From Trichosphaerium sp. ATCC 40318 (Eukaryota > Discosea > Flabellinia > Trichosidae): 64,000 nt of DNA. The notes under the pieces were generated by a model. That model made no database searches. It had not been told where the DNA came from and saw nothing but the letters and a program-made list of their open reading frames with translations. Positions 20,442 through 30,595 of the stretch are shown here, one piece after another; position 1 is the stretch's first letter; every line of letters starts with the position of its first letter. The stretch covers positions 1-64,000 of the forward strand of contig JALMLS010000185.1 of NCBI GenBank assembly GCA_038496445.1, in the 5' to 3' direction. The translations under genes and the position numbers were made by a program.

Positions 20442-20919
20442 ATGAATTTATACGGAGTATCAGTAGAAAACAGTCTTGAATACTATAGCAAGCATCACAG
20501 AGAAGTGTATAGTAAAATTATGGCAAAACAACACCAAATATTCATAAAACACGTTGAACGTATTGTCACCGCTGTAAATACAAGCTTTCTCAAACAACTG
20601 GACGAAGTACTGTTACAATACACCAATCCAATAGCTATTACGACAAATAAGCGCTCAGCACATTCAAGCGATTATGAGTCACATAAACGCAAACAAAAAG
20701 AGACGCACGTTCAACAAAAGTCATCAAAATTCTTTTCCCTTTTCAGCGGTTTACAACAACAAGTGGTTTTCTTTTTGTATCTTTCTTTCAAGCTGTTTTG
20801 CAGCATTTTATTTCCCTCCACATGTCATGGTATTCGCTAACATTTACATTTAACAGGACACAAATGACAGTGCAAAAAGAAGAAGAAGTGAAGAAGAACA
20901 TCATTTACTTCCCTCCTGA
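20442..20919 (+). CDS. Basic two-exon orphan overlapping the next gene
   Basis: Exon 1 (20442-20762) encodes MNLYGVSVENSLEYYSKHHR and an amphipathic helical region (KIMAKQHQIFIKHVERIVTA) followed by a basic segment (KRKQKET). It ends CAA|GTGGTT. Splicing to 20857 adds DTNDSAKRRRSEEEHHLLPS before a TGA at 20919, giving about 127 residues with a nuclear-type basic cluster. The second exon overlaps the start of the downstream F-box/LRR gene in a different frame. Alternatively exon 1 is a 5' exon of a longer F-box transcript, but the phases do not join. The family is unknown. Confidence 0.4.
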
Positions 20920-22234
20920 AATCATTTCAAATATTCTACATCACGTGGATGACAAAGATTTATTTCCTGTTGCTCAATCATGTCATTTTATGGCTGATAT
21001 TATTCATGATATTGTTGGATACAGACAGGTTTACCTCAAGCGATACTCAGATATTTTAAAGATAAGACATTACAAGGGTATCATGAATAATACCGTAGTT
21101 CAGATGGACAATATGAGGGATACTACAATATTTTCATTACTTGCTGGCTGTCGTAAACTAAAAAGATCACAAGAGAATGACTGTGTGAATGATATTGACT
21201 TGAAAGCAATAGTGGATGTAAGACAACCAAGCTTTATTGATGTTGGTGGTTGTACTAATGTGACAGATAAAGGTATCAAAGCACTTGCTGGAGCTCATAC
21301 CATTGACATTAGTGGTACTAAAGTGACAGATGAAGGTGTCAAATCACTTGCTGGTGTACATACCGTTAATTTGTCTGAAACATCAGTCACAGACGAAGGG
21401 TTAAAGGCACTCAGTGGAGTACATTCCATTAAGTTATCAGGTTGTATTGACGTGACAGATGAACGCATTAAGGCACTTGATTCAGCTCATAAAGTTAGCC
21501 TTTATGGATGTTTTAGGGTTACAGATGAAGGTATTAAATTACTTGCCGGAGTTCATACTATCAACTTAGGCCAATGTGATAAAGTTACAGATGAAGGCAT
21601 TAAAGCACTTAGAGGAGTACATAAAATTGAATTACCTTGGTGCACAAATGTTACAGATGAAGGCATTAAAGCGTTTGCTGGGGTTCATACCATTAACTTA
21701 TCGTATTGTATTCAAGTGACAGATGATGGCATTAAAGCGCTCAGAGGAGTACATAAAATTGGATTAGCTAGATGCACACAAGTTACAGATGAAGGTATCA
21801 AAGTACTAAAAGGAGTTCACACTATTGACCTTGAAGGGTGTAAAGTGACAGATGAAGGTATTAAAGCACTAACAGGAGTCCATACTATTGACCTTACCAG
21901 TTGCCAACAAGTGACAGATGAGGGTATAAGATCACTTGCTGGAGTACATAGTATTAGCCTTATTGATACTTCAGTAACTAATGAAGGCATTAAAGCACTT
22001 GCAGGTGTACATACTATTGACCTTGTTAATTGTAATCATATCTCATATGCGGGTGTTAAAGGTGTACACACAATTTCTGTTAATCAAGCTGCTGTAACAG
22101 ATGAAATTTTAGAAACACTACATCAAGGAGGAGTTTGTTACATTGTAATCTGGCAAGACTATGATGATGATTTTGTTGTATTTGAATCTATAAAGAGGCT
22201 AGAAGGAGTAAAAGTTAAACGGGAGTGTTTGTGA
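20864..22234 (+). CDS. F-box/LRR protein, 456 residues
   Basis: The start is the first in-frame ATG at 20864 after an intron-like acceptor (TTTAACAG). Residues 12-60 form an F-box (YFPPEIISNILHHVDDKDLF). After a linker, residues 125-420 are about thirteen AMN1-type LRRs (VTDEGIKALAGVHTINL), many with the Cys-containing L.GC/L.SC form. The C-terminal cap is VVFESIKRLEGVKVKRECL. It probably serves as a SCF substrate adaptor. The F-box is nearly identical to that of the deletion pseudogene at 372-780, showing recent duplication. LRR units are so alike that unequal recombination is expected. Confidence 0.85.
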   Translation: MTVQKEEEVKKNIIYFPPEIISNILHHVDDKDLFPVAQSCHFMADIIHDIVGYRQVYLKRYSDILKIRHYKGIMNNTVVQMDNMRDTTIFSLLAGCRKLKRSQENDCVNDIDLKAIVDVRQPSFIDVGGCTNVTDKGIKALAGAHTIDISGTKVTDEGVKSLAGVHTVNLSETSVTDEGLKALSGVHSIKLSGCIDVTDERIKALDSAHKVSLYGCFRVTDEGIKLLAGVHTINLGQCDKVTDEGIKALRGVHKIELPWCTNVTDEGIKAFAGVHTINLSYCIQVTDDGIKALRGVHKIGLARCTQVTDEGIKVLKGVHTIDLEGCKVTDEGIKALTGVHTIDLTSCQQVTDEGIRSLAGVHSISLIDTSVTNEGIKALAGVHTIDLVNCNHISYAGVKGVHTISVNQAAVTDEILETLHQGGVCYIVIWQDYDDDFVVFESIKRLEGVKVKRECL

Positions 22235-22740
22235 TAAGATAAACTTCCATTGACAATTAAAGACAATCAGTGCTTTGTCTTTGCTATCCGTAATTGTAAA
22301 AATAAAGAAAGAAAAACACTCTGTTGTCCCCAGAAAAGTTGCAACAATATATTTCGGCTGTAATAGCTTTGTACACTCAACAATACAATGTGTTCATTTG
22401 TAAAAGTTTGACACGTGACTTATATGGATGGATCTTGATACACAAAAATGATTGTTAACAAGGTTTTTTTGTGTACTAGTATTTGCTTATGGTAGTTTTT
22501 TGTTTAAGGGGCCCTTAACCTGTTTTCTTTTAGTTTCAAAGAACCAAAACATGCCTTAACAGAGTTCGGAGACTCTGACTTATGACACTAATACCAAGGC
22601 GATTAACCTATCACGTGATAATCTTATAAGCTTTAAAACCATGTTACAAGTTAAACCACATGTTTATTACAATACAACTAAACCTGAAAAAGATTTATCA
22701 ATCCTTTACTTTCTACTGATCGCCGAATAGTTTCGTGATG
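22235..22740. other. Gene-free interval with a relic of GTPase upstream sequence
   Basis: No exon supported. Bases 22541-22570 repeat the sequence upstream of GTPase copy A (near 9103-9133), an orphan duplicate. The interval separates two convergent genes. Confidence 0.4.
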
Positions 22741-25003
22741 TCATTTTTCACTGCTTTTCTTTGTATGTTTACTTGTTGATTTCTTCCTTGACTTCTTTTT
22801 CCTACGAGTTGATTCTGGTTCTGATCTTTCATCTTTGTTAATTGTAGTATTCTTTGTGATTGAAGATATCGGGACCCTCTCGGACGTTGTCAAGGAAACT
22901 AGAGGGACAGCGTTTGACTCAGGTTGTATTGGCTTTTCTTCTGATGACCGTTTATCTGTCAAGATTATCGCTCTTGAGGTTGCCAATGTACTTCGATGAG
23001 TACGATTAGCATCAACAACAATAGCCTCTAGGCCTGCGGTCATGTCTGTAGGCATAGATCCATCAGAAGATGCTAATGGACCTGGCGGTATAGGTTTTTT
23101 ATTTTGTCGTCTTCGATATCCTCTTTTCTTCCCAATCGATCTCTCAGAATCGATCTCTTTTTTCTTCCTATGCTTTTTTTTTCTTGTTTTTTTCTTTCTT
23201 CTTTTACTGCCTTCACTTGAACTTTGTCGTTTTATTTTACTATCAGCATGATGTATTGGCTTCTCTTCACTATCTTCAGATCTTGATTTTGTGCTTTCGG
23301 ATTGCTCTGATGATGATATCATTGAATAGTTCTCATACGATGAAAGGATACTTGAGTTTACTGATATGTCTTCAACAGCATTATTGAAGCTTGCATGTCT
23401 TTTCTTTTTTTTAATAAACCTTGCTACATCTTCAACAAGCTTGTTTGCAACTTCTATACCTTGTTCATCTTGTTTATCTCTACGACCAATAACAATACCC
23501 ATTGCACTACCAATAGCAAATATATTAAATAAACCTGCAACAGTAACACTTATTGATGTCACCATCTATAACAAGTATTAGTGGATTGAGCTTCTAGTAT
23601 AAACTATCGCGCTGTTGCTTCACCACAAGGCTTTTAAAAACTTTGAATATGAAGGCCAATCGACAATTCCAAAAAGTAAAAAAAGAAATTAAATGTGGAG
23701 ACTTTGAACAAAAATTGTAAGGATAGTAAACGACTGTAGTGGTAAGCGAAAAGTAAGCTTCTGAAAAATATTTACACACAAGTACCTCACTAATCCAATG
23801 ATCTGGTCCGTATATTCCATATCCAACACCAGCATTCACAAGAACAGTATAGTAGTAAAAAATGACACCTTTAAAAAAAGTAAATGAGTTTGGTTTTTCT
23901 TTGTACAAAAAAGACCTAAACCGTACCTTTCCTCCAGGGTGAGTCAAAAGAACTTACACTTGTAAATTGTGATGGATCAAAAAAATAAAGACCAAGGTAT
24001 AAACTCGAAAAAGCAATATCAATCTCTTTAGATCAGTGTAAGCATAAAAAAACAGTTTTTGATTTTGAATTTTGTTTCGGGTACCCAAGTAAGTATCAAT
24101 GAGTATTACAATATCTAGTTGACCTTGGCGTCTCATCCTGTTTAGGAGTATATCAAGGCATACCTCGTTAAAAGTAGCATAGCGTCTACGACAAACAAAC
24201 TGTCAAAGTGGAATTTACAACAACTGAAAAAACACATCTTGTACTTGATACTCTGAACCCAAGGTGCATCTTAAATATTACTATTCGAATTACGTACCCA
24301 CTTCTGTTATATGCGCTGAGATAAAATACAACAGCAACAAGTTGAAAGAGCCAGTTCAAGATATGTATGACACTTACGATGCCAAGGACCAATGATATAT
24401 ATTTAGCAGCTAAACTGTCTTCCGCATAGAGCAATGCAATCTGTACAAGGTAAACTATCAAAGCACCCACCGTTCCAAGGGGTAAATGAAGCTAACACTG
24501 AGATGAGTTTAACTCGTCAACAGAGCATAGAGAGTTGTATAAACCAAACAGTTTCATTGAAAACCCAGAAGAGTTTTCACGTGCAAAGCCCGAAAAACAA
24601 ACCCGTTTTAGAATTTTTATTGTAAAACATTTGAACGATATGTTCCGTACGTTAATTATCTTCCAATGCCATAGTTTGAATTTACTTCGACACCATGAGA
24701 GAAATCTTGAATGTATTGGCTTTGTGGCTCTTTTAAAATTTGCTGCATTCGCCAGTACGTCGTCATCTGAGATATCTGTTGGAATTGGAGGCTTTCGCCT
24801 TGTCTAATACGTTTAACGTTAATGCAAAATACAAAAAACGCATAATATTAGCGTAGGCACATGTTAGATCAACAAACATATAACTCCTAACAGTAATCAC
24901 GTGGTCTAAGCTTGTTGATGTTTGGAGGGTAATGAAAAATTGCCGTAATGCGTACATTTGTCTTGTTAGGCGTTAGTACTGATTCGAGCTGTATTTTTTC
25001 CAT
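22741..25003 (-). CDS. Multi-pass membrane protein with a long Lys/Ser-rich cytosolic tail
   Basis: Nine exons whose phases close: 25003-24956 (MEKIQLESVLTPNKTN), 24803-24651, a probable 21-base exon near 24492-24472, 24440-24298, 24223-24164, 24137-24085, 24025-23927, 23868-23786 and 23565-22741. The protein is about 495 residues. After a basic N-terminus come five or six hydrophobic helices (for example YISLVLGIVSVIHILNWLF, GVIFYYYTVLVNAGVGYG, VTVAGLFNIFAIGSAMGIVI). The last 240 residues are cytosolic-like with dense Lys/Arg and Ser clusters (KKKTRKKKHRKKK). One intron is only 26 bases. I do not recognise the family. The basic tail could bind anionic lipid or nucleic acid; this is inference. 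Confidence 0.65.
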
Positions 25004-25404
25004 CAAGCACTAACGAAATGAATGCTGTTTTAAGTACTGTTTTCGGGTTAAGTTATCAGTGAATAGTATTGTAGGTCTGGCAGCTGAAGTACAAGGTTGT
25101 CAACGCTGATAAACCACTTGTTATAGCCGTTTACTAAAATAGAAGCAAAAGTTTAAATAATTCTTGTCACGTGCAATTAACCGACACATAAAGAATACAT
25201 AGTTGAAAAAAAGGTGATTATTACACAAGTTGATTAAAGGCTTACAAAAGGGTCCCAAGAGCGCTACTTACTGTACAACAAGCATACATATGAGGGTATT
25301 GGTGGTGGGTATAGTATTGCTTTATAACACTTCAAGTACGAAAGCCAGTCGCTAAAGAAAGAGTTGATCTTCCTTTTTTTTTTTTTTTGAAGTCCGTTAA
25401 CATG
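25004..25404. other. Gene-free interval
   Basis: Upstream of the multi-pass gene and downstream of the 49-residue gene. No exon found; contains a poly-T tract near 25.38 kb. Confidence 0.4.
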
Positions 25405-25607
25405 CTATTCATCGTATTCTGAAGTACTTTCTTTGTCTTGTAGCTTAAGAGCTTCTAACTCGTTGTTTTGCTTCTGTTTTTGTATGTACACGTAGTTTTC
25501 GTATCCTATATACCCTATAACGCCTAAAAACGCTGTTGTACCTGTTTTACGGTTAGTCTCATTTGACATTTTGTAAAAATGTCTTAAAACGTACCTAGAA
25601 TACTCAT
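25405..25607 (-). CDS. 49-residue single-pass membrane protein (possibly mitochondrial)
   Basis: A 13-base first exon (25607-25595, encoding MSIL plus one base) splices over a GTACG...CAG intron to 25541-25405. The product is MSILGTTAFLGVIGYIGYEN followed by YVYIQKQKQNNELEALKLQD and an acidic end. It has one short N-terminal transmembrane helix and a charged tail, the general layout of small respiratory-chain assembly factors and subunits. I make no firm assignment. An unspliced alternative is open but starts at TTG, so the spliced model is preferred. Confidence 0.5.
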
Positions 25608-26007
25608 TACGCGCCAAAATGGCGATTGCCGTATAAAGAGCTCTGGGTTCATTATTCTAAAAATCGGTGAAGACCTCATTTGCCCTGTTTTTGGGTCACT
25701 AGGTCTTTATTTAGCTTGGAAAATAGTAATAGAACGTACTAGAGTGGGTCAACCCAGTTTTTTTCCTTTTTACCTCCCTTGGACATATTTTATGTGATAT
25801 TACGCCTTAAGCGTATGACACTCGTACGTTACGCCAGTTCTTTGTAGTTTTAGTGACTTTAATACAACCAGCAGTCAACGGCGGTTCACAAAACGTTAAG
25901 TACTTCGTACGACACCTCAACGCTTGACGTAAAGTCGAACATTGATTTGTAGGCCATTAAAGCTCGTTTAGGCTCAAACCACCAAATAGTCAGCTGATTT
26001 ACATCAA
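25608..26007. other. Divergent intergenic region
   Basis: Separates two divergently transcribed genes and probably carries both promoters. No exon found. Confidence 0.4.
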
Positions 26008-26979
26008 ATGTCACTTGTGCTACTCCCTCTTGAGCTACAGCTTACCATATGCGAGTTTAGCCCTGATATTTATAAAAATTGGCCACTGCTCTCTCGTGAT
26101 GCTGTTAGGATTAGATTTAATGATTCCTTTCAAAAACACGGTCGCTGGCTAGCTTTCAAAGGTCAAAAATGTTTAAAGAAGCAAGTTTGGGAGAACGGAA
26201 AAAGGCATGGAGAGTTTAAAGAGTGGCATGAAAATGGGCATTTACAAAGGTAAGTAGAATGTCAATAATCACACGTGGTGAAATTAACATAACTTTGGAC
26301 ATCGTCACGTGTTCAACGTATGAAAACAATTTTATCAAAAAATTCTGGCACGTGAAAACGTGTTTCAGACCCTATGCTTCATAAAAACGTCACGACTTTT
26401 TGTGTTGGACACAATGATAATATTCATTTGCAACACGTCAAACTTGCATTTTAAAAAAGTTCGTGGCTAAACACCATGAACTATTGTGTTGAACCAAAGT
26501 AGCCTTCTTAACTTTGATAACATGATAAGTTTCCTTTTGCTACAGCGCTCTCAAGAGTTTTGAATAATGAAAAGCCCCTGACGGTTGTTGTAGAAAGTAT
26601 TGAAAGTAGTGGAAACTATCATGTTATCAAAGTTATTTGTGTACTTTGTTGTAACACACAATAATCTCCTTGTGAAACTTGTTTTTTTGGAAAAACAGGT
26701 TTTTTTTTTGATTGTTTTTTTTGCAGGTGTGATCATTATGAGAATGATTGTAAACATGGAGAAAGTACTACATGGTTCAGTGGAGGTCAAATAAAATATC
26801 TTTGTTTTTTCAAAGAAGGTTCACTTGAAGGAGAGTATACTTGTTATTACGGTACAGGGCAACCCAAATATAAGTGTTTTTACAAAGATGGTAAAAGACA
26901 TGGTGATTACATTTGTTGGTTTGCTGATGGTAAGATATGTGTCAGTCATAAATACAACCAAGGAACTATTGTAGAGTAA
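26008..26979 (+). CDS. MORN-like repeat protein with F-box-like N-terminus
   Basis: Two exons, 26008-26249 and 26727-26979, joined in phase 2; 164 residues. The N-terminus MSLVLLPLELQLTICEFSPD has an F-box-like helix pair (LPLELQLTICEF, NWPLLSRDAVRI). From residue 60 there are repeats of ENGKRHGEFKEWHENGHLQ, CKHGESTTWFSGGQIKY, LEGEYTCYYGTGQPKY and GKRHGDYICWFADGKI, a MORN-type (MORN_2/YwqK-like) pattern of short beta hairpins. F-box plus MORN-like repeats suggest an SCF adaptor, but the F-box call is weak. The 477-base intron is unusually long for this genome and contains an inverted repeat. Confidence 0.7.
26512..26636. repeat. Inverted repeat inside the MORN gene intron
   Basis: AACTTTGATAACATGATA near 26512 is complementary to TATCATGTTATCAAAGTT near 26619-26636, with one unmatched base toward the loop and a loop of about 75 bases. 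It could form a hairpin in the pre-mRNA or be the ends of a small non-autonomous element. Confidence 0.55.
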
Positions 26980-27432
26980 CTGCAGCATGAAAAATGCAAA
27001 AAATGAAAAACTGTAAAATAAATAGAAGGACCCTAGGCCACACGATCATAATTCTAACTTACAGGATTTTCCACTTATCTTAATCTAAAATGTCAGCAAA
27101 GCTAACTTGTACAATAACAACAAAACACCTCTTTAATCCACAACAATTAATATCATCAAAACTTTGTTTACTATAAACTACCACATTTTTAGTTGTCAAG
27201 GTGCAGTTAAGCCTGTATTTTGGGCTTACTTCGATTGAGGAGCCGTTTAACAGGCCGTTTAAGTACATGCTACAATTAATGTACAATGCTGTATAACTGT
27301 GTGATATACCTGTATTTTCTAGAGTTCATGTTATCGGATCTAGATAATCCTACGGATTTGACACTTTTTACAAACTAGCAATGCAACTCAACAACAATGT
27401 AAAACAAAATGGTACGTTTTTATCAATACAAA
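26980..27432. other. Convergent intergenic interval
   Basis: Between the 3' ends of the MORN-like and DnaJ genes. No exon supported. Confidence 0.4.
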
Positions 27433-28648
27433 TCAGGCTGGCGTAAAACAACTTTGGCCACCACATAGCCTAGATAAAGTGGTCGTTAGAAAAGGGATCA
27501 ATTGTAACCAATTAGGTTGTGTCTTTGTCCGTTGACCACCTAACTCCTTTGTAAGAAGAAAAAAAACTAACAAAATGCCACTTACTTTGTAATGTTCCAA
27601 AATTTCCCCGTTTCTCTCGCGCACGACTTCTTCGGTTTTGACGCCATTTTTTGTTTCGACTGTTGTTGTTATTTTCTCCCCTAAAACAAAAAAAGTCAAC
27701 AAAGGCAAACATAGCACGCTGAGGTAAACTAAAAACCAAAGATCAAAAGTATTTTTCATCGAAAAAAAAGAACCAATAAAATCGCACTCTATGAACTCGA
27801 AACGGAGGAGAATCAGAGTTGGCTTACCATTCATAAAGCGTGTTGATTTAGATTTGAAACTACTACCAACACCTCCACCGTCTCCAAAACCAGGAAAGCC
27901 TCCACCACCGAAAAAGTCGCTTCTTCCAGAAAAACCAAAACCAGGACTATCATCAAAAAATCCACCACCGAAACCAAACCCTCCACGTGCACCACCATTT
28001 CTAGTCCTAGCACATTATAAAAATCAGGTGATTGAATGTCCACAATAAACGTAATAGTATCGTAAAGTGAAAAACCTTCAAAAAAACTTACTGTTGTCTA
28101 GTTCCTCTGCTTTGAGAGCGAGGTGAATGTCCATCAAAGAATGACTCAAAAGGATCAAATCCATCTCCAAAGAACGATTTGAAAATATCACGTGGATCGT
28201 GAAACTCAAAGTCTAAAAAAGCAACAGTTTTTCAGTTTTTTGAGTTCCCACAGTAACGGGTTTTTTTTTGAATGTTTGATTGATTCTTATCACTTGTTAT
28301 GGCAACGTACGTGATGTAAAGTGACTACCCTGGGAGTCGTAATTGCGTCGTTTGGTTTTATCGCCTAGAATTTCGTATGCGGCTGCTACTTCTTTAAACT
28401 TCTTTTGGTGCGTTAGTAAACCGTTTAAGGGTACTATTCGGTTATTTATTGAATTCATCACTTACTTCTTCAGCTCCTGGTTCTTTATTTCTATCAGGGT
28501 GATACCTAACCTCATGGGTTTAGTTCAAGCATAATAAAAAGCTATTGTACTTCATAGCAAGTTTCTTGTAAGCTTTTTTTATTTCCGCTTCCGTTGCTTT
28601 ACGATCTACGCCCAAGACTTTGTAATAGTCCTTTGACGGCTCCATCAT
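27433..28648 (-). CDS. DnaJ/Hsp40 co-chaperone, DNAJB6/B2-like
   Basis: Seven exons. Exon 1 (from ATGATG at 28648) encodes MMEPSKDYYKVLGVDRKATE; exon 2 supplies YHPDRNKEPGAEE, completing the J domain with its HPD motif; exon 3 KFKEVAAAYEILGD closes helix IV. Then a Phe/Gly-rich region (FHDPRDIFKSFFGDGFDPFE, FGFGGGFFDDSPGFGF) and a C-terminal block RFMNGEKITTTVETKNGVKT continuing to NGEILEHYKELGG. This G/F-rich middle followed by an ITTT..E.NG..T.E...NG sheet is the class B pattern of DNAJB6/B2. It stimulates Hsp70 ATPase and suppresses aggregation. Likely cytosolic or nuclear. It shares a 110-base divergent promoter region with RPB8. Confidence 0.9.
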
Positions 28649-28758
28649 GTAACGTTGTATAGTTCTATGGCGTTTTATTCGAATTGGTACGGTTGGATGG
28701 TCGTACAAGTTCTTTTCTTGCTCAGAATCGCCCAAAACTTTTCGTTGCAACCACCAAT
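28649..28758. promoter_or_regulatory. Compact divergent promoter between DnaJ and RPB8
   Basis: Only about 110 bases separate the two divergent start codons, so this must contain both 5' UTRs and at least the core promoters. No TATA-like element is obvious. Confidence 0.4.
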
Positions 28759-29481
28759 ATGTCTTCTTTTTCTCCTGTTGTGTTTGAGGATATATTTGAA
28801 GTAAAACAGGTAAATAAAGATGGAAAATACTTTGATAAAGGTACGTAACTGTAGTAATACGCTATGGGAATTATCTACGCACGTAAATTAAAATTAACAG
28901 AACAAACAGCCGCTTTAAAGCTTTTTTATTCGTTTTATGCTCTAAATACCTCTATAGTATCACGGGTTGATTGTCAATCTGAATCTTATGGCATGGACCT
29001 CGTTCTCGACATTAACTCAGACATTTTTGAATTAGACGCTGGAGTAAAGTTTACACTACTCCTAGCAAGCCAATTATCAATGCACGAAACCTCTAAGGTA
29101 AGAAAAACCTCAAATTAAATGTCATGTATTGAAAACCCTATCAACAGGACGATAGTGACAGTAAGAGCTATGTAACACCACCAAAAGGAAAAACACTCAT
29201 TGACCAATACGAGTATGTCATGTACGGCAAAGTTTTTAAATTACAAGACGAAGGGGACAATAGTTCTAGAATGTACGTGTTTTTGACAACAGGATGTCAA
29301 ACAACAACATTTTTTTTTGCTTTCTTATTGTGGTATCACTAATGAGTTTGTATACAGTGCAATCTACATTTCTTTTGGTGGACTGTTGATGCTTTTAAAA
29401 GGAGAACAACGACACTTGTCTTCAATTCATCAAAATGATAGACTCTATTTATTACTACGTGCGTATTGCGTAGCCACGTAA
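28759..29481 (+). CDS. RPB8: DNA-directed RNA polymerases I/II/III subunit RPB8 (RPABC3)
   Basis: Four exons with closed phases: 28759-28840, 28958-29097, 29148-29272 and 29358-29481; 156 residues. It starts MSSFSPVVFEDIFEVKQVNK and has GKYFDKVSRVDCQSESYGMD, LVLDINSDIFELDAGVKFTL, QYEYVMYGKVFKL and IYISFGGLLMLLKGE. These are the FEDIF.V, KFDRVSR..C.SES..MDL.LD.N, YEYVMYGK and SFGGLLM.L.G landmarks of RPB8, the shared subunit with an OB-like fold in all three nuclear RNA polymerases. Length matches the family (about 150). It is probably single copy and essential. Confidence 0.97.
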
Positions 29482-29533
29482 TTGTCTTTAAAATTAATCT
29501 ATGTTCCTCTAGGATACAGTACAAAACCCGAAG

Positions 29534-29761
29534 ATGCTTAAAGCGCACCACCGTACATCTCATGTGTTGCACGCTTACCATGCTATGCCACATTGTAAAA
29601 ATAAAAAAAAAATAAAATCTCATTTGGGTGGATGTTTATTTGAAGACTTTGACTGTGAAAAACCAGACATCTCTTTTTTCAAATCATACGACATAAACGA
29701 CAAGCGCTGTCACCGCCTTATTCGCTCTTCTACGCTTGAAACCACTTATCAATACCTCTGA
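29534..29761 (+). CDS. 75-residue ORF ending in a TGATG overlap with Yippee
   Basis: Open from an ATG at 29534 to a TGA at 29759-29761, whose last base is the A of the Yippee start codon. The product is His/Lys-rich at the N-terminus (MLKAHHRTSHVLHAYHAMPH) and then HLGGCLFEDFDCEKPDISFF. It does not continue into Yippee in frame. It could be an independent small gene, a spliced gene whose introns I do not see, or an upstream ORF of the Yippee transcript. Family unknown. Confidence 0.35.
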   Translation: MLKAHHRTSHVLHAYHAMPHCKNKKKIKSHLGGCLFEDFDCEKPDISFFKSYDINDKRCHRLIRSSTLETTYQYL

Positions 29762-30411
29762 TGGGTCGCTTGTTTATTCATTATTTAACCGGCCCACGCG
29801 TTTACGTCTGTACTTGTTGTAGTTCTCACCTAGCAAATCACAGCGATATTGTATCCAAGGTACATCCTTTGTGTAATTTGTACAAGCAGTTTAAACTCAC
29901 TATAAATAAAAAGGAGTTTCAAGGTCGCCATGGCAAAGCATATCTATTCCAGAGCGCGTACGCATGATTTTTAGTAACTTGACAAATCTTCGTTAACAAA
30001 TGTAACTTGTACTTTCGTTCTGTTATGCTCAAATAACTCGTAGAATAAACGTAACTGCAGGGACAGTAGAAACACGTATGCTCCGTACCGGTAGACACCA
30101 AGTAGCTGATATCTTTTGTAACAATTGTCAAGAGATTCTAGGCTGGAAATATGTACGCCCTACGCTACGTTTACATCATACGGTTTCTCCGTGGTAGTTT
30201 CAGACTATCTTTAACTAGAATTCAACCAACCGCAAAAAGTTCGCTTTACTGTCTTATTTTCCCACCAAACAGGCTTTTTTTAGGGTAAATGTTAAAAAAA
30301 CTAACTTGTAGACAGGAGTTCGCTTGGGAAGAGGACCAAAAGTACAAAGAAGGGAAATACATCATAGAGAAGGCTAAAATGAAGCGTTGTGCTACCTGGC
30401 AAATAGCTTAA
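29761..30411 (+). CDS. Yippee-like zinc-binding protein
   Basis: Four exons: 29761-29859, 29914-29957, 30044-30152 and 30316-30411; 115 residues. MGRLFIHYLTGPRVYVCTCC gives the first CxxC; the pattern continues HLANHSDIVSKEFQGRHGKA, YLFQSAINVTAGTVETRMLR, TGRHQVADIFCNNCQEILGW (second CxxC) and KYEFAWEEDQKYKEGKYIIE. This matches the Yippee/Mis18/CRBN-like fold with zinc held by two CxxC pairs 50-odd residues apart. Yippee-like proteins localise to nucleus and centrosome, and one is a subunit of a CTLH-type ubiquitin ligase; the role here is unknown. The length is typical. Confidence 0.95.
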
Positions 30412-30595
30412 AGGCCGTTACAAAAAACCACAACTCTCGGTGCACTTCAACAAAAACTGCTCTACAAAAAACTTTGTTTGAAAAAATACTTGTATTATAG
30501 CTCTCTGTACATAAAATCGCATTACAATAACAGTGTCTTCTTTTGATACTGCTATTACTTCTTTGTGAACTAAAAGACAAGCGTAACGTGGTATT

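Noticed and set aside
27512-27739. Antisense and alternative-frame ORFs across the DnaJ gene
   Set aside because: They are shadows of the J-protein exons, including the Pro-rich reading on the plus strand at 27791-28048, which is the complement of the Gly/Phe region.
28759-30411. RPB8 and Yippee as prokaryotic-like operon
   Set aside because: Adjacency on one strand is expected by chance in a compact genome; introns and eukaryotic gene content rule out a bacterial operon.
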